Positions 44,988 through 53,597 of a stretch of 64,000 nucleotides of DNA are shown one piece after another (positions within the stretch are counted from its first letter, which is position 1; each line of letters begins with the position of its first letter). The position numbers and the translations under genes are program-made. The notes beneath the pieces are model-generated. The model was not told where the DNA came from. It did not search any database and saw nothing but the letters and a program-made list of their open reading frames with translations. Source of the DNA: Morganella psychrotolerans (GTDB taxonomy: Bacteria; Pseudomonadota; Gammaproteobacteria; Enterobacterales; Enterobacteriaceae); NCBI RefSeq assembly GCF_001676155.1, contig NZ_LZEW01000001.1, positions 806,001 through 870,000 of the forward strand, in the 5' to 3' direction.

Positions 44988-47237
44988 CTAAAAGTTATAC
45001 TTAACCCCAATCATAGCTGAACTATCGTTATAACCTTTATCACCCACTTGCGTACCTACATTCCCCCACAGGTTCAGGCGTGGGTTGATTTGCCCTTCCA
45101 CACCCACTTTCACCTCACCTATGTTACGAGCACCCGCCTGGCTGATACGGACATCATCCATTGTAGCGCTATAGCTGCGTGTATTATGCAACCAGTTAAC
45201 TTCAATAAACGGCTCGAAGGTACGACCTTTGTCTTCATCCATAGCGTAATGGCTCTTCAGATAAGCACGCATACCCAAACGTGTCTGTACATTGCCATCG
45301 CCATCGCTATTGACGAGGGTACCATTATCTTCTCTATGTTGGTCAGCCGCCACACCCATCCACGTTGCCTGTGCTGTAGGTTGGATAAACCATTCGTTTA
45401 TCGTACCTTTGCCATTGGTAAAATCACCCATTTTAATGGTGTAACCCGTTTCCAGCGATGCAGTTAACCCTTTAGACTTATAGGACTCACTGACCAGCTG
45501 TTCGCCCTTGACATCGTTATTAAACCAGTTGTATTGCAACCACGTATCCATATAAAGACCCAATTTATCTGCATCGTTGGCAAACCATGTACCATAAACG
45601 CCAACACTGTAGCCATTAACTGAACCTTTAGAATCATAGCCCGTTACAGAGGAATTTGTCTTACTATGGCTATTAGCATACCCGGTCATCAGTCCCAGGC
45701 GGCTTTGGTTTAAACCATTCGTTGACCATTGGGCGATATCGCCCCCCAACTGAACCATATAGCTATTACTTCGAGTTTTTAACTTCCCATTGCTATCACG
45801 CCAGCCGTTATACCCCCCAACCTGACGTAACCAAAGGCTGGTGACCTTTTTCTCTCCAGTGAGAGCATCAATATACTGAGTTTCACCTAAACGGTCGTGC
45901 AAACTTGTATTAAATAACGTATTTGCCGCTGCGAGATTAGCAATATAGCTACCACCTTCAGGTCGACTCACATGTTCACCATCAACAGGTGGCCCAACTA
46001 CAGGTGGCTCAACTACAGGTGGCTCAACTACAGGTGGTTCAACTGGTAGTTGACTTGTTAAAATCCAGTTATTGTTTCTGCGAACCAGCGAGTAGTCGTA
46101 TGCACCAGCAACGATACGGCCGCTCTGAGTAAATATACCGTCTGACTGACCGTCTACATGAATTAATTTAATTCCTTCAATAGTCCCGGCGCCTTTCCCG
46201 CCGATATTATTAACAATGACATTTGTATTACCATAGCTATCTCCTTCAATGATCATCTTATCGATAAGAGAGTCATCCCCGGCCAATTTTGCATTAAAAC
46301 TGATAGTGCCATCATTCCCAATATAATTATAATGAACAGTCAGGGTTGAACCTATACCATACCCATCAGAGAACCGTATAACTCCAGCGTTAGCAAGTTC
46401 GTTTACATCAGAGTCCAAAATAATATCCCATGAAGAAGTGGAGTCAATATTAAGCACACCAACGTTACGAATGTAGCCAACAAGTGATGAATAATTGGAT
46501 AATCGAGTGTCTATATAAGATTTACCCACAGCAATTATGGAGCCAATAGCACTGCTTTTATTAAGGTTAAAGTCAATAATCGATTCGTCAGAGCCAAGTA
46601 ACAAGGCGGCGGTAGGGTTTCCGGTGGTGACCATTGAATCGTTAATTACATTAATTTTTGCAAAAGCCCCATCAGAAACCATAAATGCCGTGGTGCTTTC
46701 GGTAGTGACAGATGAGTTATCAATAGCAATATTAGTGGTGAAGTAGGTACCAGCATTACCTTTATATATATGAATCGCACCAGCTGTATTTTTAGACTCA
46801 ACAACACTTCCATTTTCAATGGAAATATCCCCACCTTTTGTAACAATCCCATATCCAGAACCATACTTATCTCTTCCGGTGGAATTTATTCTAGTATTAT
46901 CAAATTTAATTACGCCACCAACAATATAAGCTCCAGCTGCCGAACCTTCTGAATTTATAGTACTATCCCGCACTAAAGTTGTAGTGGTTTTTGGATTCTC
47001 AACTCTGTTGGCATTCACAACCAATCCATTAGCACTTTCTCCGGAAGTGCCATCTGTCGCAGTTACGTTAATAACTGTATTTTTAATCTCATACTGGCTA
47101 AATTTATTAAATACTGCCCATGTATCATGACTGGATAAATTAGCATCCTCGATGACGGTGTTGGCGTACACAATAGCAGGGCTTAAGATAAGCCCTGAAA
47201 TAACTAAGCTGAGTGTTTTTATTTTATAGTTATGCAT
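44988..47237 (-). CDS. Autotransporter adhesin/virulence-like protein
   Basis: About 749 residues from the ATG at 47237, which begins a signal peptide (MHNYKIKTLSLVISGLILSPAIVYA). The passenger is rich in short beta repeats with Asn/Asp and Thr, like a pertactin-type beta-helix. A proline-rich linker of about four PPVVE-type pentads follows (45982-46046). The C-terminal 270 residues are an autotransporter barrel ending in an aromatic residue (VKYNF). It is exported and probably surface-exposed. It is AT-rich compared with its neighbours, suggesting acquisition. Confidence 0.88.
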   Translation of the reverse strand: MHNYKIKTLSLVISGLILSPAIVYANTVIEDANLSSHDTWAVFNKFSQYEIKNTVINVTATDGTSGESANGLVVNANRVENPKTTTTLVRDSTINSEGSAAGAYIVGGVIKFDNTRINSTGRDKYGSGYGIVTKGGDISIENGSVVESKNTAGAIHIYKGNAGTYFTTNIAIDNSSVTTESTTAFMVSDGAFAKINVINDSMVTTGNPTAALLLGSDESIIDFNLNKSSAIGSIIAVGKSYIDTRLSNYSSLVGYIRNVGVLNIDSTSSWDIILDSDVNELANAGVIRFSDGYGIGSTLTVHYNYIGNDGTISFNAKLAGDDSLIDKMIIEGDSYGNTNVIVNNIGGKGAGTIEGIKLIHVDGQSDGIFTQSGRIVAGAYDYSLVRRNNNWILTSQLPVEPPVVEPPVVEPPVVGPPVDGEHVSRPEGGSYIANLAAANTLFNTSLHDRLGETQYIDALTGEKKVTSLWLRQVGGYNGWRDSNGKLKTRSNSYMVQLGGDIAQWSTNGLNQSRLGLMTGYANSHSKTNSSVTGYDSKGSVNGYSVGVYGTWFANDADKLGLYMDTWLQYNWFNNDVKGEQLVSESYKSKGLTASLETGYTIKMGDFTNGKGTINEWFIQPTAQATWMGVAADQHREDNGTLVNSDGDGNVQTRLGMRAYLKSHYAMDEDKGRTFEPFIEVNWLHNTRSYSATMDDVRISQAGARNIGEVKVGVEGQINPRLNLWGNVGTQVGDKGYNDSSAMIGVKYNF
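45982..46046. repeat. Pentad repeats in the autotransporter linker
   Basis: Tandem 15-base units (GGTGGCTCAACTACA and variants) coding VEPPV/VGPPV, between passenger and barrel. Their number may vary between strains. Confidence 0.8.
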
Positions 47238-47318
47238 ATGGTAATTTAAATACTCCTTTATGATAGGTCGGTTTTTACAGGTTGAGGATAATATCAATAA
47301 TAACAAGATGGAACTCAT

Positions 47319-47699
47319 GTTGCGTTAGGTAATGGAAAATGATATTAAAAATAAACGGACAAAACCAAGAAGAGAAATCCTGATTTTATTATTTTCAATC
47401 TGTGTTGACTGGTTGGTTTTTGATAATTCCCCTCCATTAACTCCATCTTACAATAATCAATCAAATAGCATTGTTAGATTCCGGCTTAATTTAGCTGACA
47501 CATTGTGCTTATGATAATATGGTAGGTTTCCCATTAACGTAATTAGGCTATCTGATGCACTAAGTTTTTTTTCGGATTTTGAACATTATAAGTAATCAAT
47601 AGAATAAAGCACTATTATTTAATTCCTCATTTTAATTCCTCATTAAGATGAGGTTATTTAACAACATTAACCTATGATTAGTCAAATTCATTATTGTTG
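47319..47699. other. Intergenic region upstream of the autotransporter
   Basis: AT-rich stretch that includes short direct repeats (TTAATTCCTCAT twice near 47620-47645). It presumably carries the autotransporter promoter. A 60-codon plus-strand ORF here has no convincing coding character. Confidence 0.4.
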
Positions 47700-48008
47700 T
47701 TTCATTTACCAGTAAAGGTGGTTGATTATGCTAATCGTCGGCGGAGCGGCACAAACCCAGAAAGATTCTGTCGCATTAACAGCGTGAAAAAGCTGAAGCC
47801 GATATTCCTGAGTCTGGTGGCGGAAGATGTGACCGGCAACTCAGTAATATCAAATTTGAAGTCAAACTCAAAGATCCGTCCAAAATCGATTCATTAATAT
47901 CGGAAAATTTTGGCGCAGAAGCCACCTTTGTATTTGATAATAACGCACCAGCACCTTTGATGGGGGTTATGAAAAAATCTTTATCCGCTCAACTGTGCAA
48001 AGCCAGGT
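47700..48008 (+). pseudogene. Decayed gene fragment of unknown family
   Basis: Plus-strand coding-like text in shifting frames: a QTQKDSVALTA segment with a stop, then SLVAEDVTGNSVISNL, then KFEVKLKDPSKIDSLISENFG and EATFVFDNNAP. The frames do not connect. I do not recognise the family. Its end overlaps the malI 3' end. Confidence 0.4.
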
Positions 48009-49009
48009 GACAGTGTCACGCTTACAGGCGGGGTATCATCCCCGCGGATACGGCGCAACAACCGGGTGGCGGCGGTACTTCCGACTGCACGGGACGGCTG
48101 GGTGATAAAGGCGACCGGGATGTCATACAGCGCTTCACTGCCGATATCATCAAACCCGACCAGCGCAATTTCCCGGGTATAATAACTTTCGTTATCCCCT
48201 TGTTTTACCGCGTTTCCGGTGCTCAGTGCCGCAAAATAAGCGCCGAGCGCAGTACCTGTGTTATGACAGACAATGGCACTGACGTTAGGGTACTGATACA
48301 GAAATTCAGACACCATGCGGATAATATTTTGCTGCTTATTATCAGTCTCAACAATCCATTCCGTCCGGAACGGCAGCCCGTACTGCACTAAAGTGGAGCA
48401 GTAACCGCCGATCCGTTCAGCACGGGTCAGTGAATCACTTTCCCCGCCGAAATAGGCAATCTGTCGATGACCGTTTTTGATGAGATATTCTGTTGCCATC
48501 CTGGCGGCAACCGCATTGTCCGGGCGGACAACATCGATACCGGCAAATTCACTGGCACGGGCAGCACATACCAGCGGGATCTGATAATGGTTTACCCGCT
48601 CAACGACATCATCTGTCAGAAATTTCCCGCCGCCTACAATTACACCATCCACACCATAGCGGATCAGGCTGTCCAGCGAGCGGGTAAAACCGTCGGCTGA
48701 ATTTCCGCATTGTGTCAGAAAAACCTGCTTTCCCTGAGTCTCCGCGTATTCACTGACACCGGCGGCAACTTCAGCATAAAATGGCTCAGTAATATCTTTG
48801 ACAATCAGCCCGATCACATTCGAAATGTTATCGCGTAATGTCGCCGCCTGTTGGTTACGGACATAGCCCAGCGATTCAATTGCGGCATTTACTTTTTCCG
48901 CTGTTTTACGTGAGATCCGCCCTTTTCCGCTGAGTACCAGCGATACCGTTGTGACCGACACCCCGGCCAGTTGCGCCACATCCACAATCGTGACTTTTCT
49001 GAGATTCAT
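47981..49009 (-). CDS. malI: LacI-family repressor MalI
   Basis: 342 residues from the ATG at 49009 (MNLRKVTIVDVAQLAGVSVTTVSLVLSGKGRISRKT cut across residues 1-36). It has the LacI-type N-terminal helix-turn-helix and hinge and a periplasmic-binding-like effector domain. It is divergent from malX-malY and flanks two near-identical palindromes. By analogy with E. coli MalI it represses malXY and itself. The upstream in-frame start is not supported. Confidence 0.9.
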   Translation of the reverse strand: MNLRKVTIVDVAQLAGVSVTTVSLVLSGKGRISRKTAEKVNAAIESLGYVRNQQAATLRDNISNVIGLIVKDITEPFYAEVAAGVSEYAETQGKQVFLTQCGNSADGFTRSLDSLIRYGVDGVIVGGGKFLTDDVVERVNHYQIPLVCAARASEFAGIDVVRPDNAVAARMATEYLIKNGHRQIAYFGGESDSLTRAERIGGYCSTLVQYGLPFRTEWIVETDNKQQNIIRMVSEFLYQYPNVSAIVCHNTGTALGAYFAALSTGNAVKQGDNESYYTREIALVGFDDIGSEALYDIPVAFITQPSRAVGSTAATRLLRRIRGDDTPPVSVTLSPGFAQLSG

Positions 49010-49065
49010 AACGCCTGATATTTCCCTTATACACCGGATACCGCAACGAATTTTACACAATATTC

Positions 49066-49081
49066 GATAAAACGTTTTATC
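49066..49081. promoter_or_regulatory. MalI operator 1
   Basis: Perfect 16-base palindrome GATAAAACGTTTTATC, 57 bases before the malI start. Confidence 0.85.
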
Positions 49082-49144
49082 TATTTATTAAATATGATTG
49101 TCAGGTCATGTTTATTTTTTGTGATCGGGTAAGTAGTATATTTT

Positions 49145-49160
49145 GGTAAAACGTTTTATC
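49145..49160. promoter_or_regulatory. MalI operator 2
   Basis: GGTAAAACGTTTTATC, one base off the first operator and 79 bases away, on the malX side. An ERIC lies between it and malX. Confidence 0.8.
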
Positions 49161-49185
49161 TTATTTTACCTTAACGACACCACAC

Positions 49186-49311
49186 TATACCCAACGTCAT
49201 TCAAGATGCAGGCAGGCGGCAAGAGAGGATAGACGGGGAGCATACATCAGTATGTGACCCGGCTGTCTGAGCGCAGCCAACGAACCTGCAGTTTGAATGA
49301 ATAAGAGTATA
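49186..49311. repeat. Full-length ERIC repeat in malX leader
   Basis: About 126 bases, from TATACCCAACGTCATTC to AATGAATAAGAGTATA, between the MalI operators and the malX start. It will be part of the malX transcript if the promoter is at the operators. Confidence 0.9.
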
Positions 49312-49329
49312 ATAATTACAGGATACGGT

Positions 49330-50952
49330 ATGAGTAGCCAACCAAAACAAAAAGTCACGCTCTGGGAATTTTTCCAGGGACTTGGCAAAACATTTATGCT
49401 GCCTGTCGCACTGCTCTCATTTTGCGGGATCATGCTCGGGATAGGCAGTTCGCTCAGCAGCCGTGATGTTCTCACCCTGCTGCCGTTCCTTGACCACACT
49501 GCATTCCAGCTGGTTTTCACCTGGATGAGTAAAGTCGGCTCATTTGCCTTCAGCTTTTTGCCGGTGATGTTTGCTATCGCCATTCCGCTGGGTCTGGCGC
49601 GTGAGAATAAAGGTGTCGCTGCATTTGCGGGCTTTGTCGGCTTTACGGTATTCAACCTTGCCACCAACTTTTATCTGACGGCAACCGGCGTATTACCCAC
49701 AACCGACCCGCTGATACTTAAAGCACACAATATTCAGAATATCATTGGTATTCAGTCAATTGACAGCGGAATTCTGGGCGCAGTGATTGTCGGTATCATT
49801 GTTTATATGCTGCATGAGCGCTTTAATACCATCCGCCTGCCGGATGCGCTCGCATTCTTCGGCGGTACCCGGTTTGTGCCGATTATCACTACCCTGGTGC
49901 TGGGTTTATGTGGTTTATTGGTGCCGCTTATCTGGCCGTGGTTCGCAATGGGGATCAACGGATTAGGTAAGCTTATTCACAGTGCGGGTGCATTCGGTCC
50001 GATGATTTTCGGCTCCGGCGAACGGTTGTTACTGCCTTTCGGCCTGCACCATATTCTTGTCGCACTTATCCGCTTTACTGAAGCCGGCGGCACAATGGAT
50101 GTGTGCGGTAATACCGTTAACGGCGCGCTGACTATCTTCCAGGCACAGCTTTCCTGCCCGGATACACAGGGTTTCGCGGCAAGTGCCACTCAGTTCCTTT
50201 CTCAGGGAAAGATGCCCGCTTTCCTCGGCGGTCTGCCTGGTGCGGCGTTAGCTATGTATCACTGCGCACATCCTGAAAACCGTCATAAAATTAAAGGATT
50301 ACTGATTTCCGGTGTGGTTGCCTGTGTGATTGGCGGCACCACAGAACCGCTGGAATTCCTGTTCCTGTTTGTCGCACCGTTCCTGTATCTTATCCATGCG
50401 ATCCTGACCGGTCTTGGCTTCACAGTGATGGCTGTCACCGGGGTGACTATTGGTAATACAGACGGTAACCTGATTGATTTTGTGGTCTTCGGGATCCTGC
50501 ACGGCATTCAGACTAAGTGGTATATGGTGCCGGTTGTCGCCTTTATCTGGTTTGCCTCTTACTATGCGATTTTCCGTTTCGCCATTACCCGCTTTAATAT
50601 CAAAACCCCAGGTCGTGACACAGAAATCAAAGCGGGTGATAAAGCGCCTGTCATCACCGGCTCAGCGGGTAAATCCGGTTATAATGTCCCTGCTATCCTT
50701 CAGGCTCTCGGCGGCAAAGAGAATATTATTTCACTGGATAACTGTATCACCCGCCTGCGGATGTCAGTTCATGATATGAGCAAAGTTGATGATGCACAGC
50801 TTAAAGCGCTGCGGGCAATCGGGGTTGTTCATCTTAATGACCATAATTTACAGGTTGTTATTGGTCCGCAGGTTCAGTCTGTCAAAGATGAACTGGATCA
50901 ACTGATGAAATCTGCGCCTGACAGCGCACAACCTGTAGTTCAAAATGCGTGA
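49330..50952 (+). CDS. malX: PTS glucose/maltose-type EIICB MalX
   Basis: 540 residues from the ATG at 49330. An EIIC membrane domain with about ten hydrophobic segments (KTFMLPVALLSFCGIMLGIGSS, FGSGERLLLPFGLHHILVAL, GGTTEPLEFLFLFVAP) is followed by an EIIB domain with the phosphorylated Cys in ISLDNCITRLRM near residue 483. It imports and phosphorylates a sugar with the PTS. It is the first gene of malXY, controlled by MalI. The upstream in-frame extension lies within the ERIC. Confidence 0.92.
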   Translation: MSSQPKQKVTLWEFFQGLGKTFMLPVALLSFCGIMLGIGSSLSSRDVLTLLPFLDHTAFQLVFTWMSKVGSFAFSFLPVMFAIAIPLGLARENKGVAAFAGFVGFTVFNLATNFYLTATGVLPTTDPLILKAHNIQNIIGIQSIDSGILGAVIVGIIVYMLHERFNTIRLPDALAFFGGTRFVPIITTLVLGLCGLLVPLIWPWFAMGINGLGKLIHSAGAFGPMIFGSGERLLLPFGLHHILVALIRFTEAGGTMDVCGNTVNGALTIFQAQLSCPDTQGFAASATQFLSQGKMPAFLGGLPGAALAMYHCAHPENRHKIKGLLISGVVACVIGGTTEPLEFLFLFVAPFLYLIHAILTGLGFTVMAVTGVTIGNTDGNLIDFVVFGILHGIQTKWYMVPVVAFIWFASYYAIFRFAITRFNIKTPGRDTEIKAGDKAPVITGSAGKSGYNVPAILQALGGKENIISLDNCITRLRMSVHDMSKVDDAQLKALRAIGVVHLNDHNLQVVIGPQVQSVKDELDQLMKSAPDSAQPVVQNA

Positions 50953-51034
50953 TAATACAAAATACTTGATAGTTCAAAACGCCTGATATTCCTCACCGCA
51001 CTGCCTGTCAGTGCGGTTTTTCCCCGGAGAAACT

Positions 51035-52237
51035 ATGCCATCTTTATTTTCTGTTCCGGTCGATCGCCACGGAACCTATTGTACTCAATGGGATTTTGTA
51101 CAGGATCGCTTTGGTCTGGCAGATTTACTGCCGTTTACTATCTCTGATATGGATTTTGCCACCGCTCCGGCTATTTTGCAGGCAATCACCGACCGCACCG
51201 CGCATGGTGTATTCGGTTACAGCCGCTGGCAGCATGCGGATTTTCTCAGCGCCGTCGCACACTGGTTTTTATCCCGTTTTCAGGCGGAAATCGATACGCA
51301 ATCAATCGTTTATGGTCCGTCAGTTATCTATATGGTCAGCCAGATGATCCGGTTGTGGTCACAACCCGGGGACGGGATTCTGGTTCATACCCCGGCGTAT
51401 GATGCCTTTTATAAAACCATCACCGGAAACGAACGAAATATTGTGCCATGCCCGCTGGAGAAAACCGCTGATGGCTGGTGGTGTGATATGGAAAAACTGG
51501 AAACACTGCTGGCACAACCGGATACCTGTATTATGCTGTTATGCAGCCCGCATAATCCGACCGGTAAAGTCTGGACCCGCGCAGAACTGGAGACAATGGC
51601 ACAACTGTGTGAGCGCCATAATGTGAAAGTGATCAGTGATGAAATTCATATGGATTTGTGCTGGTCACCGCATCAGCACACGCCGTGGTCTGAGGTCGGG
51701 CGTCAGGAATGGGCGCTGTTCACCTCAGCGTCGAAGTCCTTTAATGTTCCGGCGCTGACCGGCGCTTACGGGCTTATCAATAATGCGGTATCCCGCGAGG
51801 CCTATTTTCACCGGCTGAAAGCCTGTGACGGGCTCTCTTCCCCTGCTGTTCTGGCAATTATTGCCCATATTGCCGCATACCGGAACAGTGCGCTGTGGCT
51901 TGATGAACTGCGTGATTATCTGTTTGCTAACTTACAATATGTAAAACAGCGGTTGGATGATGCATTTCCTGAACTTAACTGGCAGATACCGGAATCGACC
52001 TATCTTGCCTGGATAGATCTGAACCCGCTGAACATTGATGACAATGTACTGCAAAATACGCTGATTAACCGGGAAAAGGTGGCGATAATGCCGGGATATA
52101 CCTACGGAGAGGAAGGTCGCGGATTTTTACGTCTTAATGCAGGATGCCCGCGGGAAAAACTTGCCGCAGGCATGGATAAATTAATGAGTGCGCTGAGAAC
52201 GTGCACTGAGGTAGTTCGTTCGCTGCATCCTGAATGA
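51035..52237 (+). CDS. malY: MalY-type PLP beta-cystathionase
   Basis: 400 residues, fold-type-I PLP enzyme. DMDFATAPAI near residue 42, SPHNPTGKVWT near 170, DEIHMDLCW near 201 and the PLP Lys in TSASKSFNVPALTGAYG near 233 are typical. MalY is a beta-cystathionase that also inhibits MalT. Its last codons and stop lie inside an ERIC fragment, so the C-terminus is partly repeat-derived. Confidence 0.92.
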   Translation: MPSLFSVPVDRHGTYCTQWDFVQDRFGLADLLPFTISDMDFATAPAILQAITDRTAHGVFGYSRWQHADFLSAVAHWFLSRFQAEIDTQSIVYGPSVIYMVSQMIRLWSQPGDGILVHTPAYDAFYKTITGNERNIVPCPLEKTADGWWCDMEKLETLLAQPDTCIMLLCSPHNPTGKVWTRAELETMAQLCERHNVKVISDEIHMDLCWSPHQHTPWSEVGRQEWALFTSASKSFNVPALTGAYGLINNAVSREAYFHRLKACDGLSSPAVLAIIAHIAAYRNSALWLDELRDYLFANLQYVKQRLDDAFPELNWQIPESTYLAWIDLNPLNIDDNVLQNTLINREKVAIMPGYTYGEEGRGFLRLNAGCPREKLAAGMDKLMSALRTCTEVVRSLHPE

Positions 52238-52248
52238 CGTTGGGTATA
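52214..52248. repeat. ERIC end fragment at the malY 3' end
   Basis: GTTCGTTCGCTGCATCC then TGAATGACGTTGGGTATA: one end of an ERIC, overlapping the malY stop at 52235-52237. Confidence 0.75.
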
Positions 52249-52256
52249 CATCCCGG

Positions 52257-52430
52257 TTATTCATGTTTGCCGACCTTATTGCGTAAAGCCCGGCGTAAAT
52301 AAGAAAACGGTAAGCCGGGACATATTTTATCATCCGGCCTGCCGGTCTTCACCGCTTCCTGTTTTTCATCCTTTACCGGCGCTGTCTGCGCTTGCGGTTG
52401 GATCTTGCCGGAGGTGGTGTTATCCGCCAT
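52257..52430 (-). CDS. 57-residue protein after the YqjI-like regulator
   Basis: MADNTTSGKIQPQAQTAPVK at the N-terminus, acidic/basic middle, and a KICPGLPFSYLRRALRNKVG-like tail near residues 35-54. The ATG is two bases after the stop of the PadR-type gene, so it is in the same operon. The N-terminus is low-complexity, while the C-terminus is helical and basic. I do not recognise the family. It may be a regulator partner or metal-related protein; no function is asserted. Confidence 0.6.
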   Translation of the reverse strand: MADNTTSGKIQPQAQTAPVKDEKQEAVKTGRPDDKICPGLPFSYLRRALRNKVGKHE

Positions 52431-52432
52431 TT

Positions 52433-53182
52433 TTATTTCCCTTCTTTACTGAGCGCGTCGTTAACGGCTTCTATTTTTTGTACAGCATCATTAAGAATAT
52501 CTGCGATTTTGCCGAGTTTGCCGGTATCCAGTTCACTGGTGACCAGTTTGTGGCGCAGCAATGCACGTAAGTTACCGAGAGCCTGTTCTATTTCATCGGA
52601 TAACAGAGAGCCACGACGGAATGAGTCTGTTTCTTTCAGGCGCAGTGCAATTTGCTCCAGAACCCCGGCATTTTCATCCAGATGCAGCTTCCCTTCCGGT
52701 GTCAGACTGTAACTCTTGCGACCATTGCCTGTATCTTCGGCGACAATCAGAAACTGGTCTTCAAGCAGTGTCAGTGTCGGGTAAATCACACCCGGGCTGG
52801 GTGTATACAGACCTGATGTTAACTGACTGATAGATTTAATTAATTCATAACCATGACTTGGTTTTTGATTAAGGTTGGCCAGCATCATGATGCGCAGGTC
52901 ACCGTGATCTAACAGACGACGAAGACCTTTGCCCCGTCCGCCCCGGCGCTGACCCCGGTGTTCGCCGTGTTCACCATGGCAACCGTGCTCTTCGTGTTCG
53001 TGGTGATCGCCATGGCAACCGTGTTCTCCGTGACCATGATGTTCACCGTGTTCGTGGTGATCACCATGACAGCAGCCTTTACTTTGTCCGTGATGTTCGT
53101 CGTGACAACTGCCATGCCCGCCGTGACGTTGACGCCCTTCCTGCGCATCGCAGGCGCGATGACGTAATGCATGTAAAAACAT
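52433..53182 (-). CDS. PadR-family regulator with His-rich N-terminus (YqjI-like)
   Basis: 249 residues. The first about 85 residues are a His/Gly/Cys-rich metal-binding region (repeats like HGDHHEHGEHHGH). The rest is a PadR winged helix (MLANLNQKPSHGYELIKSI..., YPTLTLLEDQFLIV) and coiled C-terminal helix. The layout matches E. coli YqjI, a nickel-responsive repressor that also acts on a ferric reductase gene. Here the partner gene next to it is the 57-residue ORF. An ERIC lies upstream. Confidence 0.85.
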   Translation of the reverse strand: MFLHALRHRACDAQEGRQRHGGHGSCHDEHHGQSKGCCHGDHHEHGEHHGHGEHGCHGDHHEHEEHGCHGEHGEHRGQRRGGRGKGLRRLLDHGDLRIMMLANLNQKPSHGYELIKSISQLTSGLYTPSPGVIYPTLTLLEDQFLIVAEDTGNGRKSYSLTPEGKLHLDENAGVLEQIALRLKETDSFRRGSLLSDEIEQALGNLRALLRHKLVTSELDTGKLGKIADILNDAVQKIEAVNDALSKEGK

Positions 53183-53228
53183 AGGGTAATTCCTTTTGTG
53201 ATAAATAGTTTTAATTCGCGACCGATAT

Positions 53229-53355
53229 TATACCCAACGTCATTCAAGTTGCAGGAAGGCGGCAAGGGAAGATAGATGGGGAGCATAGATAAACTATGTG
53301 ACCCGGCTAGCTGAGCGAAGCCAACGAACCTGCAGTTTGAATGAATAAGAGTATA
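53229..53355. repeat. Full-length ERIC repeat (127 bp)
   Basis: TATACCCAACGTCATTC to AATGAATAAGAGTATA, exactly 127 bases, upstream of the YqjI-like gene. With the fragment at 53558 and a hairpin at about 53532-53561 it occupies much of the 415-base gap to the quinone oxidoreductase. Confidence 0.95.
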
Positions 53356-53597
53356 GATATATCTGTTTCGCTTTATGGATAACTATAGTCACTCCGCAGG
53401 TAAAGGTCAATTTAGATATATCTAAAGTAGCACAATTTGCGCTTAACGGGAATGATAACCACTCTCATATTGTAGCGTACAGGCAGGATGCTCTATCAAC
53501 AAATAATGCTGATATGCCCGTCATGCTTCAGAATGCCCGGCGGGCGGAGTTTGCCGGGCATCCTGAATGACGTTAGGTATAGTGCAAAAAAGAAGGA
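53356..53597. other. Upstream region of the YqjI-like gene
   Basis: Contains TTTAGATATATCTAAAGT near 53411-53428 with an AGATATATCT palindrome, and AGATATATCT again at 53354-53364 in part. These could be sites for the PadR regulator. A stem ATGCCCGGC / GCCGGGCAT follows near 53533-53561, placed to end the quinone oxidoreductase gene. Confidence 0.4.
53558..53581. repeat. ERIC end fragment
   Basis: GCATCCTGAATGACGTTAGGTATA: a single ERIC end next to the hairpin after the quinone oxidoreductase gene. Confidence 0.6.

Noticed and set aside
52909-53286. Met/Thr/Val-rich 125-residue minus-strand ORF and similar opposite-strand ORF
   Set aside because: Out-of-frame reading of the histidine-rich repeat in the YqjI-like gene.
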